A stretch of 64,000 nt of DNA from Scortum barcoo (taxonomy: Eukaryota > Chordata > Actinopteri > Centrarchiformes > Terapontidae): contig CM041540.1 of assembly GCA_023238725.1 (NCBI GenBank), positions 2,879,001 to 2,943,000 on the forward strand. The letters run 5' to 3'. A model generated the notes under the pieces. The model made no database searches and was not told the origin of the DNA. It saw nothing but the letters and a program-made list of their open reading frames with translations. Each line of letters starts with the position of its first letter. Positions within the stretch are counted from its first letter, which is position 1. Made by a program: the position numbers and the translations under genes. Positions 23,782 through 36,479 of the stretch are shown here, in pieces.

Positions 23782-25821
23782 ACTATGTGCCCACACAAGT
23801 ATACAACAAACACACACATACAGGTACAAAAACTCTGTCTGGCTCTCAGGCGTCTCCTCCTCCTCCTCCTCAGGTCTGTCTACCCAGAATGCCTGGCGGG
23901 TTGGCGGCACAGCCGTTTGATCTCGCCTCAGCTCCCGCCGAGACCCCACAAACACGAGACTCTCCTCCGCCATCCCACGATTCCTCTCGCCCCGCGGCCG
24001 CCGGTCTGCCATTCATTACGCGCTCAGCAGGAGTCCGACAAAAAACCACCTCTGCGTCCTCGCTCAGGCTCGTAAAAGAGCACAGAAGACAGAGAAAAAA
24101 ACTTCATGACGTTGATGCCATGTGTGCGGCCGGCGTGATGCTAGTCTAGGAGGCTGCTAAATCTACTTCCTGTTTACCTGCTTCATTTTATGTGAGAGTT
24201 AATCCTTCCTTCTGTCCCAAAAACCTCTTTTCTGCTTCCTTTCTTGACTCCTAAACTGAAATATTCTTGGATAATAATCACATATCTGCATGGTAATTGA
24301 TCAGAAGATGATTTAAACATAAAATTTTAAAATTGAGCCGCACACTTAATGACACAAAAGTTCAACTGAATTTAATTTCCTGAAAAGTTTACCTCCACAT
24401 CGCACTCGAAGTAAAGAGTCACCTTTTATTTTTTGTTTTAAATAATTTCCAGAGCACTGGAGCCGCCTTATTACAAAACAATCGATTAACATTTCATTTA
24501 CATGTTGATGCATGCAAAGAAAGCCACCGCTAACAGCGCCGCCGCCATGTTGTCCCGTTGTTTAAGAAACACATTGCTGAGGGTAACAGCTCCTTTTTGG
24601 TTTGTTTATCAGCCTGCAATCAGATTGTTCAAGGCTTCGTTCATCCTTCAGACGCAGGACTCTTTTCTCAATTCAACACTTTTTTTTCAGCCACTTGAGG
24701 GCAGATAAACTACACAAAACGCTGACAAACTATTATAAAACTGACATAATATTCCCTTAAAGTGATGTTATACGGCTATGAAGCGAGCAAAGAGCTGCCT
24801 AGTTAATTAATTCCAGCCGTTGTGATAAATTTTAGCTCTGTTTTTGCCTCTTTAAGAACTTGGATATTCCACTTTCCTCGTCACCTAGTTGACAACTTTG
24901 TCCGTCCACTGTTTTGTTTTGGTGCTCGGGCAGGAAGCGGATAAAGTTTTTTACCAGAGCTTGTTTCCCATACACGAGGCTGATAACAGACCAAAAGCAT
25001 GCGGCGAATGTGCTGTAAAACCACGACGGGGTGAAAGACACTTCATGGAGTCAGTTGAGTCGCCTTTAATATAAAAATAAAATTAAAAACATGGCGTAAT
25101 GGAACTTTAATTTGTCCGCGAGCTTGACAAGTCAACTAGCTGTGGAAGATTAGATTAGCTTGTCCAGTAACAAGAAGGTATTTGTGTAAAAAAAAAAAAG
25201 ACCACGAGGAGCATGTTACATCATGGGGATCAGAGTACAGCGACTGGGGGGTGGGCTAGATGGATTTTACGACTTTCTAGTTATGGGACAGCCTCTTTAA
25301 TCACCCCCCCTTCCTGGCCGAGGAGAGGTGTCTATCTGTCAGGCTAGCTGGCACCCTTAACCCCCCCCTTTTTCCTTGTCATATCCAGTAACCCACAACA
25401 GCCCCCCCCTTTTGGCTGGCTGTTAAACAACCCCTCCCGGTGCATCGTGTGCAGGAAACCCTACACTTCCTAAATGTTAAGTGCTCCTCCCGGGTTCACG
25501 TCGCCTCCTCCCCCCGCCCGGAGACGTCTTACAGGAGCGCCCTGATGCTTAAAAGGTCAGAGGTCGCCCTGTCCTGGAGCCAGAGTGCTTATTTGAGGCT
25601 CACGCTGGGAATAGGATGAGTGTGTGTGGTTGTTGTTGTAGAGGAGTGTGTATACGGAGAGCGTGTGTGTCGCGGAGTTTGCCAGCAGTTGGTGCCTTCG
25701 AAGCAAAAGTTCACATGACCAGAGTGCATGTGCCAAAAACCGGGGAGAGCACATACTGTATGGTACCAAACACCCTCTCTCTCTCTCTGTCTGCATCCCT
25801 CGCTCGCTCGCTCACACTGTA

Positions 25822-25840
25822 ACACACACACACACACACA
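25822..25840. repeat. (AC)9 microsatellite
   Basis: A short uninterrupted AC array, UG in the transcript. Confidence 0.92.
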
Positions 25841-25978
25841 GACGGTGAGCCACCACACACTCTTTTCCTCCCTCCTCCTCTCTGAAGGTGTGACGGTGAG
25901 CTGCTGCTGGGTCAAAGTCAGACAGATGGCTCTCACAGTCGGGATTCAATATCAGTGACCAAGACCGTACGACCGACC

Positions 25979-26012
25979 ACACACACACGCACACACACAC
26001 ACACACACACAG
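25979..26012. repeat. (AC)17 microsatellite with one interruption
   Basis: An AC array with one G substitution, UG in the transcript. More degenerate CA-rich sequence follows to about 26041. Confidence 0.94.
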
Positions 26013-29000
26013 ACACAAACACACCTCGCACACTACACACATGACCTCTAGACGGTCATCTTCACCGATATCACAGGACGCTTTTTTTTTGAAAATCGAC
26101 ACAAGTCTTCCTTAAGACATTTGGTGACAGCTGGTCAAAATAAACTGAGTTTGATGATGTTGTTTAAAGTTTAAGTTTTTGTTGGTAGCATTTTTTCCCC
26201 ATTGCACGTCCAGAATAATACACTTAAGACATAGAACAATATATTTCTACTTCTGTGAGGTTATGCTTTAATTGGTAAAGCTTATTTAGTAAAAATTAAA
26301 AATACAAAGCAGAAATTTGTTGGGTTTGTTGTGATGTGTGTGTAGTTGGTGCTGTGGTGTTTTCATAGAGATGTGCAGTCCGTCTTCTCAAACTACTTCC
26401 TTTAGTTCGATTCCCATAAATTGCGCGACATCATCGGCCTAAAAGTTGACAGACCTGCTCTGTTGTGGAGGACGTTACCTGCTTCCTCCCCTCTCTCTCA
26501 TCCTTCCTGCTCTCCTCTGACGTCTTTTTAAATGTGCCGCACTAAACGACACAAAACTTTCAGGCGCCCTCTCTCCGACGACCGTGTTTTCTCGAGAGTA
26601 AAACACAAAAGTACACACACGCTCGACACACTGCAAACACATCCTTGTCGCTCCGACAAACACCTTGATACAGATAAAGTGTGACTTTAATTCTCACTCT
26701 CCTTTCGGCAAACAAGCGACTATAAATCAAATTGTCCTTTACAATATCCCTCGTCTTAGCGGCGCTTAGTGCACAGTTAGCCTACATTATCCCCACTTCA
26801 TTTAGCTCAGTAAACAATTAACCCAGCTTGTGTGTGTGTGTGTGAGCAGAATGATTGAGGGATTTGGCATTAGCTATGCTGCGTCGCGTCTCCACACTAA
26901 CTACTCTAAGTGTTTAACATAGTCGGCCTGCGTTTACAGCCGCCCTGCTACACCCCATCACTCCTCCTTTTCTTTTCCCTCCACCCCACCCCCCTTCGAA
27001 GAATCAATATGCTTAAACGCCGTCACCAACTCGGAGAGAAAAGAGGGGTTAGGGAAGTTAATTTGAAACAAGCGATTAATATTTCTTTCGTTAAATAAGA
27101 GCACACACACTCTGAGGGTCGGCGCATCGATGAGGTTTGCCTTCCTTCAGCCCTGTTTGCGATAGCATTTGGGTTTCGCTGCAGCAATTACAGCCTTTAA
27201 TTGAATTGATTTTGATAATGAGCCTCTGTAATGACACCGCTGTGGGAATGGTTATGTGTGTATACGCGTGTGTTTGCAACGAATGAGCCACTGTTGTTTT
27301 TTTTTTTTTCTTCCCAGGACTTAAATGATCCACGCAGGATTTAAAGATGAGGACACACACATACTCGCGTTTAAAACACCGGAGCGTGCTGCTCTAATGC
27401 CGGTCAGCCGTCTCCGCTCAGCCTTTTTATAAACCGCTTGTCCGAGGTCTAACCTTTCAGTTTGTTGCATAATATCCTCCAGGCTATAACACATGAATAT
27501 TTGATGACACACGGCTTAGTACATGATAAATTTAATATCCTACACCGCCGTATTTCCGATGTTTTGGGCTTAGCACCACCTACAACCTCTTCCCGGGTCC
27601 TTGGGCAGTTTACGGCGGTCAGGTTTCACGGGAGCTCGTCCGCGGCGGAAACTTAAAGGAGCCGAAGAGTAAATCAGCCGGTCCATCAGTCAGTGGGAGT
27701 TGCCTCATCTCTCTCTCTTTCTTTTTTTTTCTTTTCCTACCAGTCGGCTCGTGTGCTCCTTAAGTGCTGCGTGGAGAGCTATTGTGATGGAGCAGCGGTA
27801 TGTGTAATAGGCTCGCACCTGAACAAACAGCACACATCGACTGACAGGCCGTGGACATGAAGCATTCCTCCCTCCCTCGCTGCACTACCATCAAGTACTT
27901 TACTGAGAACACGCACTTGCACACTGGAGGGTGCGTTCGGGTACCGGTTGGCTGATAAATGGGGCTGAGACCGGCCTTTTATACGTCTTGCTTGCACCAT
28001 TGCCGTGATGGATTTGTTTTGATTACGCTCAGAAGTTATTATCGACTCAGATTCCTCTCCGTCTAAAGAATCAGAGATCGGGCAGTATCTTGCGCAGTAA
28101 ACGTTGCCTGAAAAGATTCCTTTTTGCAGAAAACCTGCATATATTTTGGAAAAATATGGCACAAAATATCCGAATGTAAAGCTCAACTCAGCTCACTGCT
28201 GATTTGAAGACATAAATAGTGAAGTGGGGTGATATTTTGGGATTTAGGGGCTGCTTATAATTAAATAAGGAAGTATATCTTCTGTATTGCATTGAGAGCC
28301 TGTTATGTAAGACCAGCGTTTAACTCGTGAAAGCATAAATTCATGTGGTTGCTTAAAGAAAGTACTAGTCCCCATTTGATAACAAAGCAAATCAAGTGCT
28401 TTATAAATGTTTAATAATGCTTTATAGATCAGTAATAAGAACAACTTTCAAGTTGCCATGATGTCTGTCGTTCTCCAGGATAATATTGTTCCATAAAATA
28501 CTGATAAATTATCTACTATGATTAATAAAATGAACTCCTCTTAAACCCTTTGCAAAGTCAAAACCTTGTTGAAAAGTCGACCTCTAAAAAATGAACACTT
28601 AAACTAACTTCTAAGTGCGCTTTTATCCCCCCGACACTTCATTACAGTGTGAGCAGATTATCAGATACTCTCACAAGTGAAAGTGAAGCGTCACTGATAG
28701 CATGTGTCATCAGTCAAAAGATATGAAATAATAAAAAAAGAAGATGCATCAGAGCTACAGTAAACAAGGCCTGCAGGCGCGAAAAGTATCTCGTACAGTG
28801 CGTAATTTCTCAAGTGAGCGCACACGTTCCCTTCAAAAGGCCGGAGCAGTCGGAGTCTTGAGAGACCATGGGGTCTTTTGTATGAAAGAATACGATTTCT
28901 CACATCACTGAAAACGATAATGCACGTTATCACTTACAGTCGGCGCTTTCTGTCTGCAGCGCTGTCCACCAACTTGAAATAATAAATGACCGATTAAATG

Positions 29001-29098
29001 ACTTATGTCTTTGGACTGTAAATTGCTGCTTTTAAACCTTAACCTTGCTGGAGATCACACTTACTTTGATGAGGCCTCTTTGATGTGCCTTTGGCTGC

Positions 29099-29123
29099 AC
29101 ACACACACACACACACACACACA
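29099..29123. repeat. (AC)12 microsatellite
   Basis: An uninterrupted AC array, UG in the transcript, facing a GT array 83 bases away at 29206-29227. Confidence 0.95.
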
Positions 29124-29205
29124 GCACACACGCCTCACGCCTGTATTCTGGCAGCGGAGCGTCACTAATTATCTCGCCAGCAGAAAGGTAAGGGAGGTGG
29201 GGACC

Positions 29206-29227
29206 TGTGTGTGTGTGTGTGTGTGTG
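29206..29227. repeat. (TG)11 microsatellite
   Basis: An uninterrupted TG array, CA in the transcript, complementary to the AC array at 29099-29123. Confidence 0.95.
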
Positions 29228-32200
29228 GTCTCAGTGCGACAGTAGCTTTTAATGAGCCCCACGCTTCTTATCAAGCTTGGCGCTCGACAAACACTCTGAT
29301 CCGCCCACATGGAGGATGACGGGGCTCGACTGATCACGTCTGAAGCCGCTCCCTCACCAACCACCCCTCAGGATTACCACCCCCCCACCCCCAAACACCC
29401 TGATCGCCCTCCCTCCCTCTCTCCTCTCTCTCTTTCCTCCCCTCCCTTCAGCCTTACAGCGTCAGAGTGAAATATCCTTGAGAGAAACTGTGAATCAAAG
29501 GGCCTTTTCATCCTTTTTCACAAAGAGAAAGAGGAGAGAGACGGAGAGGGGGGGAAAGATGGAGGGAGAGATTCAGCTGGACAAAAGAGAGACAGAGAAG
29601 AAGAGAGAGAGAGGGATGTATGGATGGGTGGAGGGCAAGAGGTAGAGAGACTGAGAAAAGAAAGAAAACGAGGATAAAGGGCCGAACTTCTCCGAGCTGG
29701 AGGGCACTCCAGAGGACACGTCCTAGATTAGCTCTCGCCCCCCTCCCTTCATCCTTCATCCTTCATCCTTCCTCTGCCCGGCTTCAGACGGAGAACAGCG
29801 TGCCCCGGGGCCTTCAGTGCCGGGCGCCAAGGGTGGGTGGGTGGTGGTGGTGGTGGGGGGGGTAGAGAGGGGAGACATCGGGCATTTAGACATCTGTCAG
29901 CCGCTAATGAAAGAGTTCAATTTAGTGGAAAATCTCAAACAACCTTGTCTGACAGGCTGGCTGACAGGCTTTAACTCGCCGCGTGTTGTTGTTGCTGCTG
30001 CATGCGTGTGTGTGTGTGTCTCAGCGTGCAATGTGCTGCGTTAGCGTGCTAGTGGAGGGTGGGTGTGTCTCCGAGTGGATCGGGGGAAGGGAGAAATTAA
30101 AAAAAAAAAAAAAGAGAAAGAGAGAGAGGGGAAAAAAAACGCTGTAATGTAATAAAGTCAGACTGTGCAGGGGCATATGCTTGTGTGCACATAAAGTGTG
30201 TGTACGACTGTGTGTGTGTGTTGAAGAGTCATGCAGGGGTGCGGATCAGTCCGTGCAGCAGGGGTTGGGTCTTATGGCTTTAAATCGCTCCAGGGGTACA
30301 GGGCATGTTTTTCGACGATAGATGGGTTACGGTGGGGGTATTGTGGGTGTGGAAAAAAAAAGCGTATTTAGACCTCACCAGTGCTATTAGAGTCGGGGAG
30401 ATGAACACACAGCTCTCCAGGCAACACACACACACGCAGACAGACACGCACACACTTTGTCTCCACCCCCCCAGAGCTTCATTAGCAGGTCATTAGAAAC
30501 AACTTCAGTGAAAAGCTGTTGTTCTTTGAGAAACACTTCTGCTTCCCCGACTACTGAAAAGACTGCATGTGTCGTACAGATGACTCATTATTTATGTTTT
30601 TTATTGAAGAAAAAAAAGATTTATTTCCTTTTTACTTTCTATAAATGAGTCCACAGGCTTATTTTTTAGCTGTCACTGATGCAGCATGCTCGAAATGAAG
30701 TTTTATTGCCTCTGAAAGCGGAAAAAGTTTGAATTCATGTCTCAAAGACGCGGAGGAAAAAACATGACAGTGATGCACCAGTTGTCCCAACCAGGCTTGA
30801 AAGTGCTAATTCATGACGAGCAATCGCATTTCATCAAATAAATGACAACTTTTCAGTCCATCTCTGTCCAATAGGTCAACCAGAACTTTATACCACTTTA
30901 TATCTTGGTTAATTAATCTGTATAAAAACCAACATATCCACAGAAGTGCTGCATAGGTTCACAAATAAGCAGCAATGATCGTAATGAAGTGTCCTTTTGC
31001 GTACTTCCCATGATTCCTCTGCTACAAAAAAAGCCTCACTAGGTGACTTTGTTCACTTGAAAGTAAAGGGATCTGCGTCTTCTTGCAGCAGGAGACACTT
31101 CCAATCAACTCCAGGCTGACAACAATCTGTAAGAAAGCAACACGCAACATCCAGCTCCTGTTCTGACCTGCGTGTCGCCGTGGAAACATGACTTCATCGC
31201 CGAGGTATGACGGACGGGCTCGGAGCTGACAGTGAATATATACATGCTTTCTGCATGCGTTGAAGCACATGTGCGTATAAGTTTGGCATACGTGCGCTGT
31301 CAGGTCGCCGAGCAAAGACAGCGGAAAGAGAGAGTGACATGAAATGCAGATTTTCTTCTCCTGTAAATGTCGCCACCGTTGCATTAACAAAAATCCCTTT
31401 CCCTTAATGCCCTCCAATAAAAATAAATAAATAAATGGCAGCCGTTCAACTGTTCCTGCCCCTAAAACCAACATGGCTGCCAATCGGCGCTGCCAATACC
31501 GGTGCCCTTTTCTCCAATTTGGCCCCCGACCAGCTTTCCACTCTGATTGCATCTCTCTCCCTGTTAGGGCCTCGGGTTTGGGAGAGGAGAGACGAGCAAG
31601 CGAGGGAGGGGGAAGAGTGCCAATACAAACATTGTTCCGCCGGCTTTTTACAAGCCAGGAGAGTGGGGAAGTTAATAAGCAGGTATTGGTTTTTTGGTTT
31701 TTAACTGCGGCCCGTTTATTGCTTTGCCCTCGAGCGTGCTGGAGTGCTCTACTCCACCTTTTTACTGTCCATCTGCCCATCACTCCGCTAACCTCCCGTT
31801 CAATTTCTCCCACCCTTTCCCTCTCCCTCCGTCGACTCTCCTTTTGTCTTGCCTCGTTCAGCAATTAATTCATCATCCTTTTTTTTTCTAGCTGACTCCT
31901 TCCTCTCACCTTTTTTTCTGCTCTTTTTTCATTTTACGCTCAGTTTTAAAACCCTGTAAATAAAAAAAAAAAAAAATTCTTTACAAACTACTTAATGATC
32001 CGTCATTATGCCGCTATCGATTTGAGAGCGCGCTGTATTTACTGGTCCTCCTCATGCGCCCGTATATTAGCTTTAAACCACATCCGTCTGTCAATACCAG
32101 ACTTTTATTAAAAAAATCTGCTGTCCGGCTCTGATGTGATGAAAACGACACAGCTTTAATTACGTTACATCGGCGGATCAATGTTGTCAGGGTTTTTCAG

Positions 32201-34508
32201 GGGACAGTTTTTAATTCTTGCTGCTCTCAGAAACTTTTCTGCCACCGCCAAGAACAAAAATGAGTTAAAACCTCCCAGTAAAACATTTAATCTCACAGCG
32301 AGAACCCTGCGCTTCCTTATTTTGTAGCTTTCTCTTAAATTATCCTCATGGATTACAGCAGCAGACAACAATCAGACTCTCTGATTGGTGGGGCTTGTCA
32401 GGGCCTGCCTGACAGGACGTGGTGCAAAACTATTTAAAAGTCTTCTGCACGTCTATCAGGACAATTAAAGTCGTCTTTATTTTGATTTACAGCTGATGTG
32501 TGTCAGTATTTCTCTCAAAAAACTCGCCAGAAGATGCCAGAAGTCTGTAAAAACTGCACCCTTTGTGGCAATGCTGTTGTGTTTTTGTCCACTAGAAACA
32601 ATTCTCAGCAGTGTTTTATGAGCTTTTTTGTTTGTTCCTTTGGCTCGCAGGTGAAACACCTTCACGTCGTTTCACCGTTTGACATAGTGCGGAGCTAACT
32701 TGCAATGCAGCAATGCACGCTCGCTAACAGACTGACTGTAAACAACGCAGCATTATTATCTGTATTATTATCACGAGTTTCCTCCACAGGGGACATTTAA
32801 GCATCATTAAGTATCAGGTCTCTATCAGTCAAACTAAATGTGTTTTTTAAGATGCATTATTAATACAGTGCAATACATACAATTTAATTTATTTCTGTTT
32901 TTGTCAGTCTGCCATGTTAATCGGCTCCATCGCGATGCGTTGAGATAAAAATGTGTATAAATGCAGGATGGACATTCGCATTTGTTGAGGGCTGACAAAC
33001 ACTCTTATTCTGTCACCCTCCATTACTGAAACCAAACCTTGCACCTCTTGCGAGCGACTACAATCCCGATTTGTTTTGTATCTGACTTCTGAGAGATAGA
33101 GATGCTGCAGGAGAGGGAAGCTGGTGAGGAAGAGGAGGGGAGGGAGGGTGATGACCAGACAGAGCGCAGGGAGAGGAAGGGAGAAAGGGGAGGGTGTTAT
33201 GGTGTAGAAGAAGGCGATTTCATGTTCCTGTAATCCTGAAACTGCTGCAGTGCATGTGTCCTCCCCAGGGCTGCTTCACACCTCCAACAAGGGATAAGTG
33301 ACTAACTCTCGCGGCAGAGAGGAAACAGACCAAATTTAACATACTTATTCCGCGAGCAATTAACACGGTGACTCTGTGCAAAACAACAGCACGTCCTGGA
33401 CTCCAAAAATCGGGAGCCCGAGCTGCAAAGCCCGGGTAGCTCTTGTGGGGATTCGAGCGAGCGAGCGCAGACGCTCAACTGATGAGTTTCCAGTTAGCCG
33501 GCGCAGCCAAGAGGAGAGGCGGAGGAGGCAGCCAATGGCCCTCGTAGAAGGGATCTGGGGGCCTCTAAATATCCACCCAGGGCTAGAAGAGCGAGAGAGC
33601 GGTGGCGAGTGAGCTCCGGCCCAATTCCTCTTCCTCTATCGCTCTCCTGGGCCACGGCGAGGGAACAGTGGTGGAGAATGGAGCAGACGGCGTGAAAGGA
33701 AAGCGATGCCACAGCTCTCCTTTAATAGTCGAGCTCACGAGTATCCAGACGTGCATAAACCTGATGCTAGCAAGCGCCCGAAAACCTGTTTATTAAACGT
33801 TTTTTGACCTTTAAGCTACGTCTTGATGACGCAACATTTCGAATGCACGTTGCATTAACGCAAATGTATGATGAGATGTCAAAGGACGCCAAATTCAGCA
33901 GAGTAGATTTACAAAATGATTCATTTGCACTTTTGATGATTTGGTTCATAAATTTACTGTGTAATAGCTTCACTTTGAGTATACAATCATTGAAATGTGT
34001 CGTCATGCAAAATTTGTTTTGTTGTTGTTTTCATGATGTTCAAATCCTAAAATATTTCATGGGTGATGCCATTTTCACAATTGATTTCATTTTTGATCAA
34101 TAAATGTATTTAGCCCAGCGCTCTTTAGCTATTACGGCTAATTTAGCTTGCAAGATCGTTGCAGATGTAGAAAATGTAGATTTAAAGATTTAAAGCATCT
34201 GTTTTGAAAAACTGTACAAGTCTGCTGTTTGTTTGGCGGACACACACAGTACTTACAGGCCTTTTTAAAGTGTTAATAATGACATTAAGGATGACTCTGC
34301 TGTGTCCCAGTAAGCCATGAAGAAAAAAGCCCAACAGTAAATAACAGCAAACTAAACGCGGCTCCTTTAACTTGGACTTCTTCACTTAGCGACTCCGTCG
34401 TCTGCACTGCACAGCGTCTTTCACAAACTAACTCTGACAGTCGGTTGCTCACCTGCCCGCACTTTTAGCCGCTCGGTCACTCACACGCTTGCAAATGCAC
34501 TGTGGCAG

Positions 34509-34511
<3 letters not shown>

Positions 34512-34574
<63 letters not shown>
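34512..34574 (-). repeat. (CA)31 array, (UG)31 in the transcript
   Basis: A perfect 63-base CA array, the longest dinucleotide array I found in the window. In the celf2 pre-mRNA it is a (UG)31 tract starting about 145 nt after the exon B donor. UG-rich RNA is the known ligand class of CELF proteins, so it may be a binding site for the gene's own product (inference). Its length is likely to vary between individuals. Confidence 0.95.
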
Positions 34575-34576
<2 letters not shown>

Positions 34577-34598
34577 ATGTTCATACCTGTGTGTTCAT

Positions 34599-34619
34599 AC
34601 ACACACACACACACACACA
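34599..34619 (-). repeat. (AC)10 array, UG in the transcript, +100 after exon B
   Basis: A second AC array 24 bases from the long one. In the transcript the two give UG clusters at about +100 to +120 and +145 to +207 of the intron after exon B. Confidence 0.94.
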
Positions 34620-34718
34620 GGTTAGGGCAGGTTAGGGCGGGGTGGCCTCAGGGTGCTGCTGTAAGTGTATGATTAGAGGAGAAAAGTAGGCAGAGGAGAA
34701 TCCAGGACACACACTCAC

Positions 34719-34801
34719 CCCTGTTAAGGTCTTTATGTTATGCAGTGCATTCTGGGCTTCAAGGGCAGCTTTCCTTGTGTAAAACGTGACAAAACAGCAG
34801 C
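34719..34801 (-). CDS. celf2: celf2 exon B: RNP1 half of RRM1
   Basis: This exon has 83 bases. The first two complete the glycine codon split with exon A, and 27 codons follow: CCFVTFYTRKAALEAQNALH, then NIKTLTG. G-CCFVTFY is the RNP1 motif of RRM1 and the following helix packs behind the RNA-binding sheet. The acceptor is TCTCCCCAG after a CU-rich tract and the donor is GGG|GTGAGT, a good match to consensus. It ends in phase 0. Skipping would shift the frame. The segment reads KTLTG where I recall KTLPG in mammals, a minor substitution. The apparent methionines upstream of the acceptor are intronic. Confidence 0.98.
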
Positions 34802-35635
34802 CTGGGGAGAGAAAGGGAAAGAGAGACAAGAGAGAGAGAGGCAGGATGAGCATAAGGAGCAACAAAGAGCATTTCCTCCATTCATCTGCTTGGCATCACC
34901 TGTCGACACTGGCACACGCTGAGCGAATGTTAAAGACCAAAACATCCGAGGAAGAGGGATGCTTTTATTTATTTATTTTGGTTTGTTTCAAAGCTGATGA
35001 CTTCAGCCCTGAGGAAGTGCACGCACACAACACAACACAACACAAAGAAGACGCGTGGAGAAAAGAGGAGGTGGTGGACAAAAAGGGGGTCGCCTCTCCG
35101 TTAATCCTCCAGTAATCTGTCAACAGTTACTTGCTCATGATAAAAAGTATTCTCATGTTTTCACTCGTCTTTCACACCCACGAGGGTCGCTCGGCTTCTC
35201 GCTAATTCACAGACTTTGCGAGTCAAAAGACGTCTGGATTTTTAGGTTAAACGTCTAGGTGACATTTAAATGTTTTAAATGGCTGTAAATATCTGCTCCA
35301 CATAATCTTTTTAATGCTTTATGTGCAACAGTTATATATCTAAAAAAATGACCAAGATTAGCCCAGATTTGTGCCCAGATGTCCAACTCCTCTTCAGTGA
35401 TTTGCTGTAAATAGGTCTGACCTGATGGCTTGGTGGCTTTTTTTCTTGATTGGTTAAGAGAAAAATAACCGAAAAAGAAAATGAGTGACACAAAGTGCAT
35501 GATGACGAGGAGATGAAATGGCAATTTGGTCTCATTATAGGGCTACTGAAATGATTTTTTAAAATCCAAATATAACCAAACAACTGCAAACCTGCAAGTT
35601 ACCAAGCAAAAGCACGCTCGTGTACAGTACTTAAA

Positions 35636-35681
35636 TCTGCACTCAAACGCATGTGTGTACACACATGCGTTTGAGTGCAGA
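35636..35681. repeat. Perfect 46-bp palindrome with no spacer
   Basis: The left arm, starting TCTGCACTCAAACGCATGTG, is followed immediately by its exact reverse complement, ending TGCGTTTGAGTGCAGA. All 23 base pairs match and the centre is GTGTAC|AC-like sequence around 35658/35659. Outside this span the symmetry stops. In RNA it would fold to a hairpin with a minimal loop. The arms are mostly not simple repeat. Confidence 0.97.
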
Positions 35682-36479
35682 AAGGGAAAAGAGGGAGGTT
35701 GGGGGGATTTTGCCTCTTCATTAATCTGAGTGTAATCCCTGCAGAGCCGAGCAGAAACACTGCAGTTGCGGGCCTCTCTCGGTCGGCACGCAAAACCTGC
35801 ACAGTCAGGCGAAAAGCAGCAGGAGGACATTTAGGCCAGACGGCGAGGTGTGACTCCTCCATTTCCCTCACATAAAGAGCCGCTGTTATTTATTTATTTC
35901 ACTCCTGTCAAACGCCGTCACGCTCGCGAGTGTGGACTCTGCGGTCTGTATTTACGTCCTCCCCAACGTGTTTGACATTATTATCTAACAACCACGGGGG
36001 AATTTTTTAAAAAAGAAGCGTGAAGAGGAAAGACGGATAAAGACTCTTTGAGCCGAGCGTAAAATATGGAGGACGCGGCGGTGAGTTAGTCAACGGCGGG
36101 AACGAATAGGTCACCCTGAGATTCATGAGGCATCATCGGGAACGAGGAGGACCTGTGTTTTAAGTGATGGCGTGACCTTCAGAGCGGCATCCATCTTCGG
36201 CTGCTTGTTCGCTCCCTCGAGATGTCGCTCTGCAGAGGCCGACGGTGTGAACACAAACATCTCTTTTTTGGCCAATAAGAAGAGTCGGGAAGAAAAAATC
36301 TGCTGCAAATATATTCGCCAACATCTCTGATAAAGATCCCTTAAATAATGTGCTGTATGTAATAATCTGGATATGCTCTGGTTGTGCAAAACAAACTAAA
36401 TGATGCAGATTCAAACCCGACTTTTAAGCCCTTAAAAGCATCAGAAGTCCTTAAAACGCTCCCTCCAATCCCATGAGAA

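Larger units (their letters stand above)
20969..34718 (-). other. celf2: celf2 intron between exons B and C
   Basis: At 13,750 bases this is the longest complete intron in the window. It has a probable old interspersed repeat at 21650-22080, many CA and GT arrays, a purine-rich patch at 22830-23400, and a very long CA array near exon B. It also contains an 843-base open frame at 31022-31864 that I regard as chance. Regions 26100-27700 and 32000-34400 show nothing beyond ordinary intronic sequence. No further exon is recognisable. Confidence 0.8.

Noticed and set aside
23706..24149. Overlapping 130-codon open frames on the plus strand
   Set aside because: They run through CA and CTC repeats, have no domain, and the two frames are mutually exclusive.
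26395..26425. AGTTCGATTCCC, a tRNA B-box-like sequence
   Set aside because: The flanking bases cannot form a T stem and no acceptor stem pairs around it.
34502..34640. Two GGTTAGGGC units next to the CA arrays, possibly telomere-like
   Set aside because: Only two copies at 34620-34640 with a 10-base period, not a TTAGGG array.
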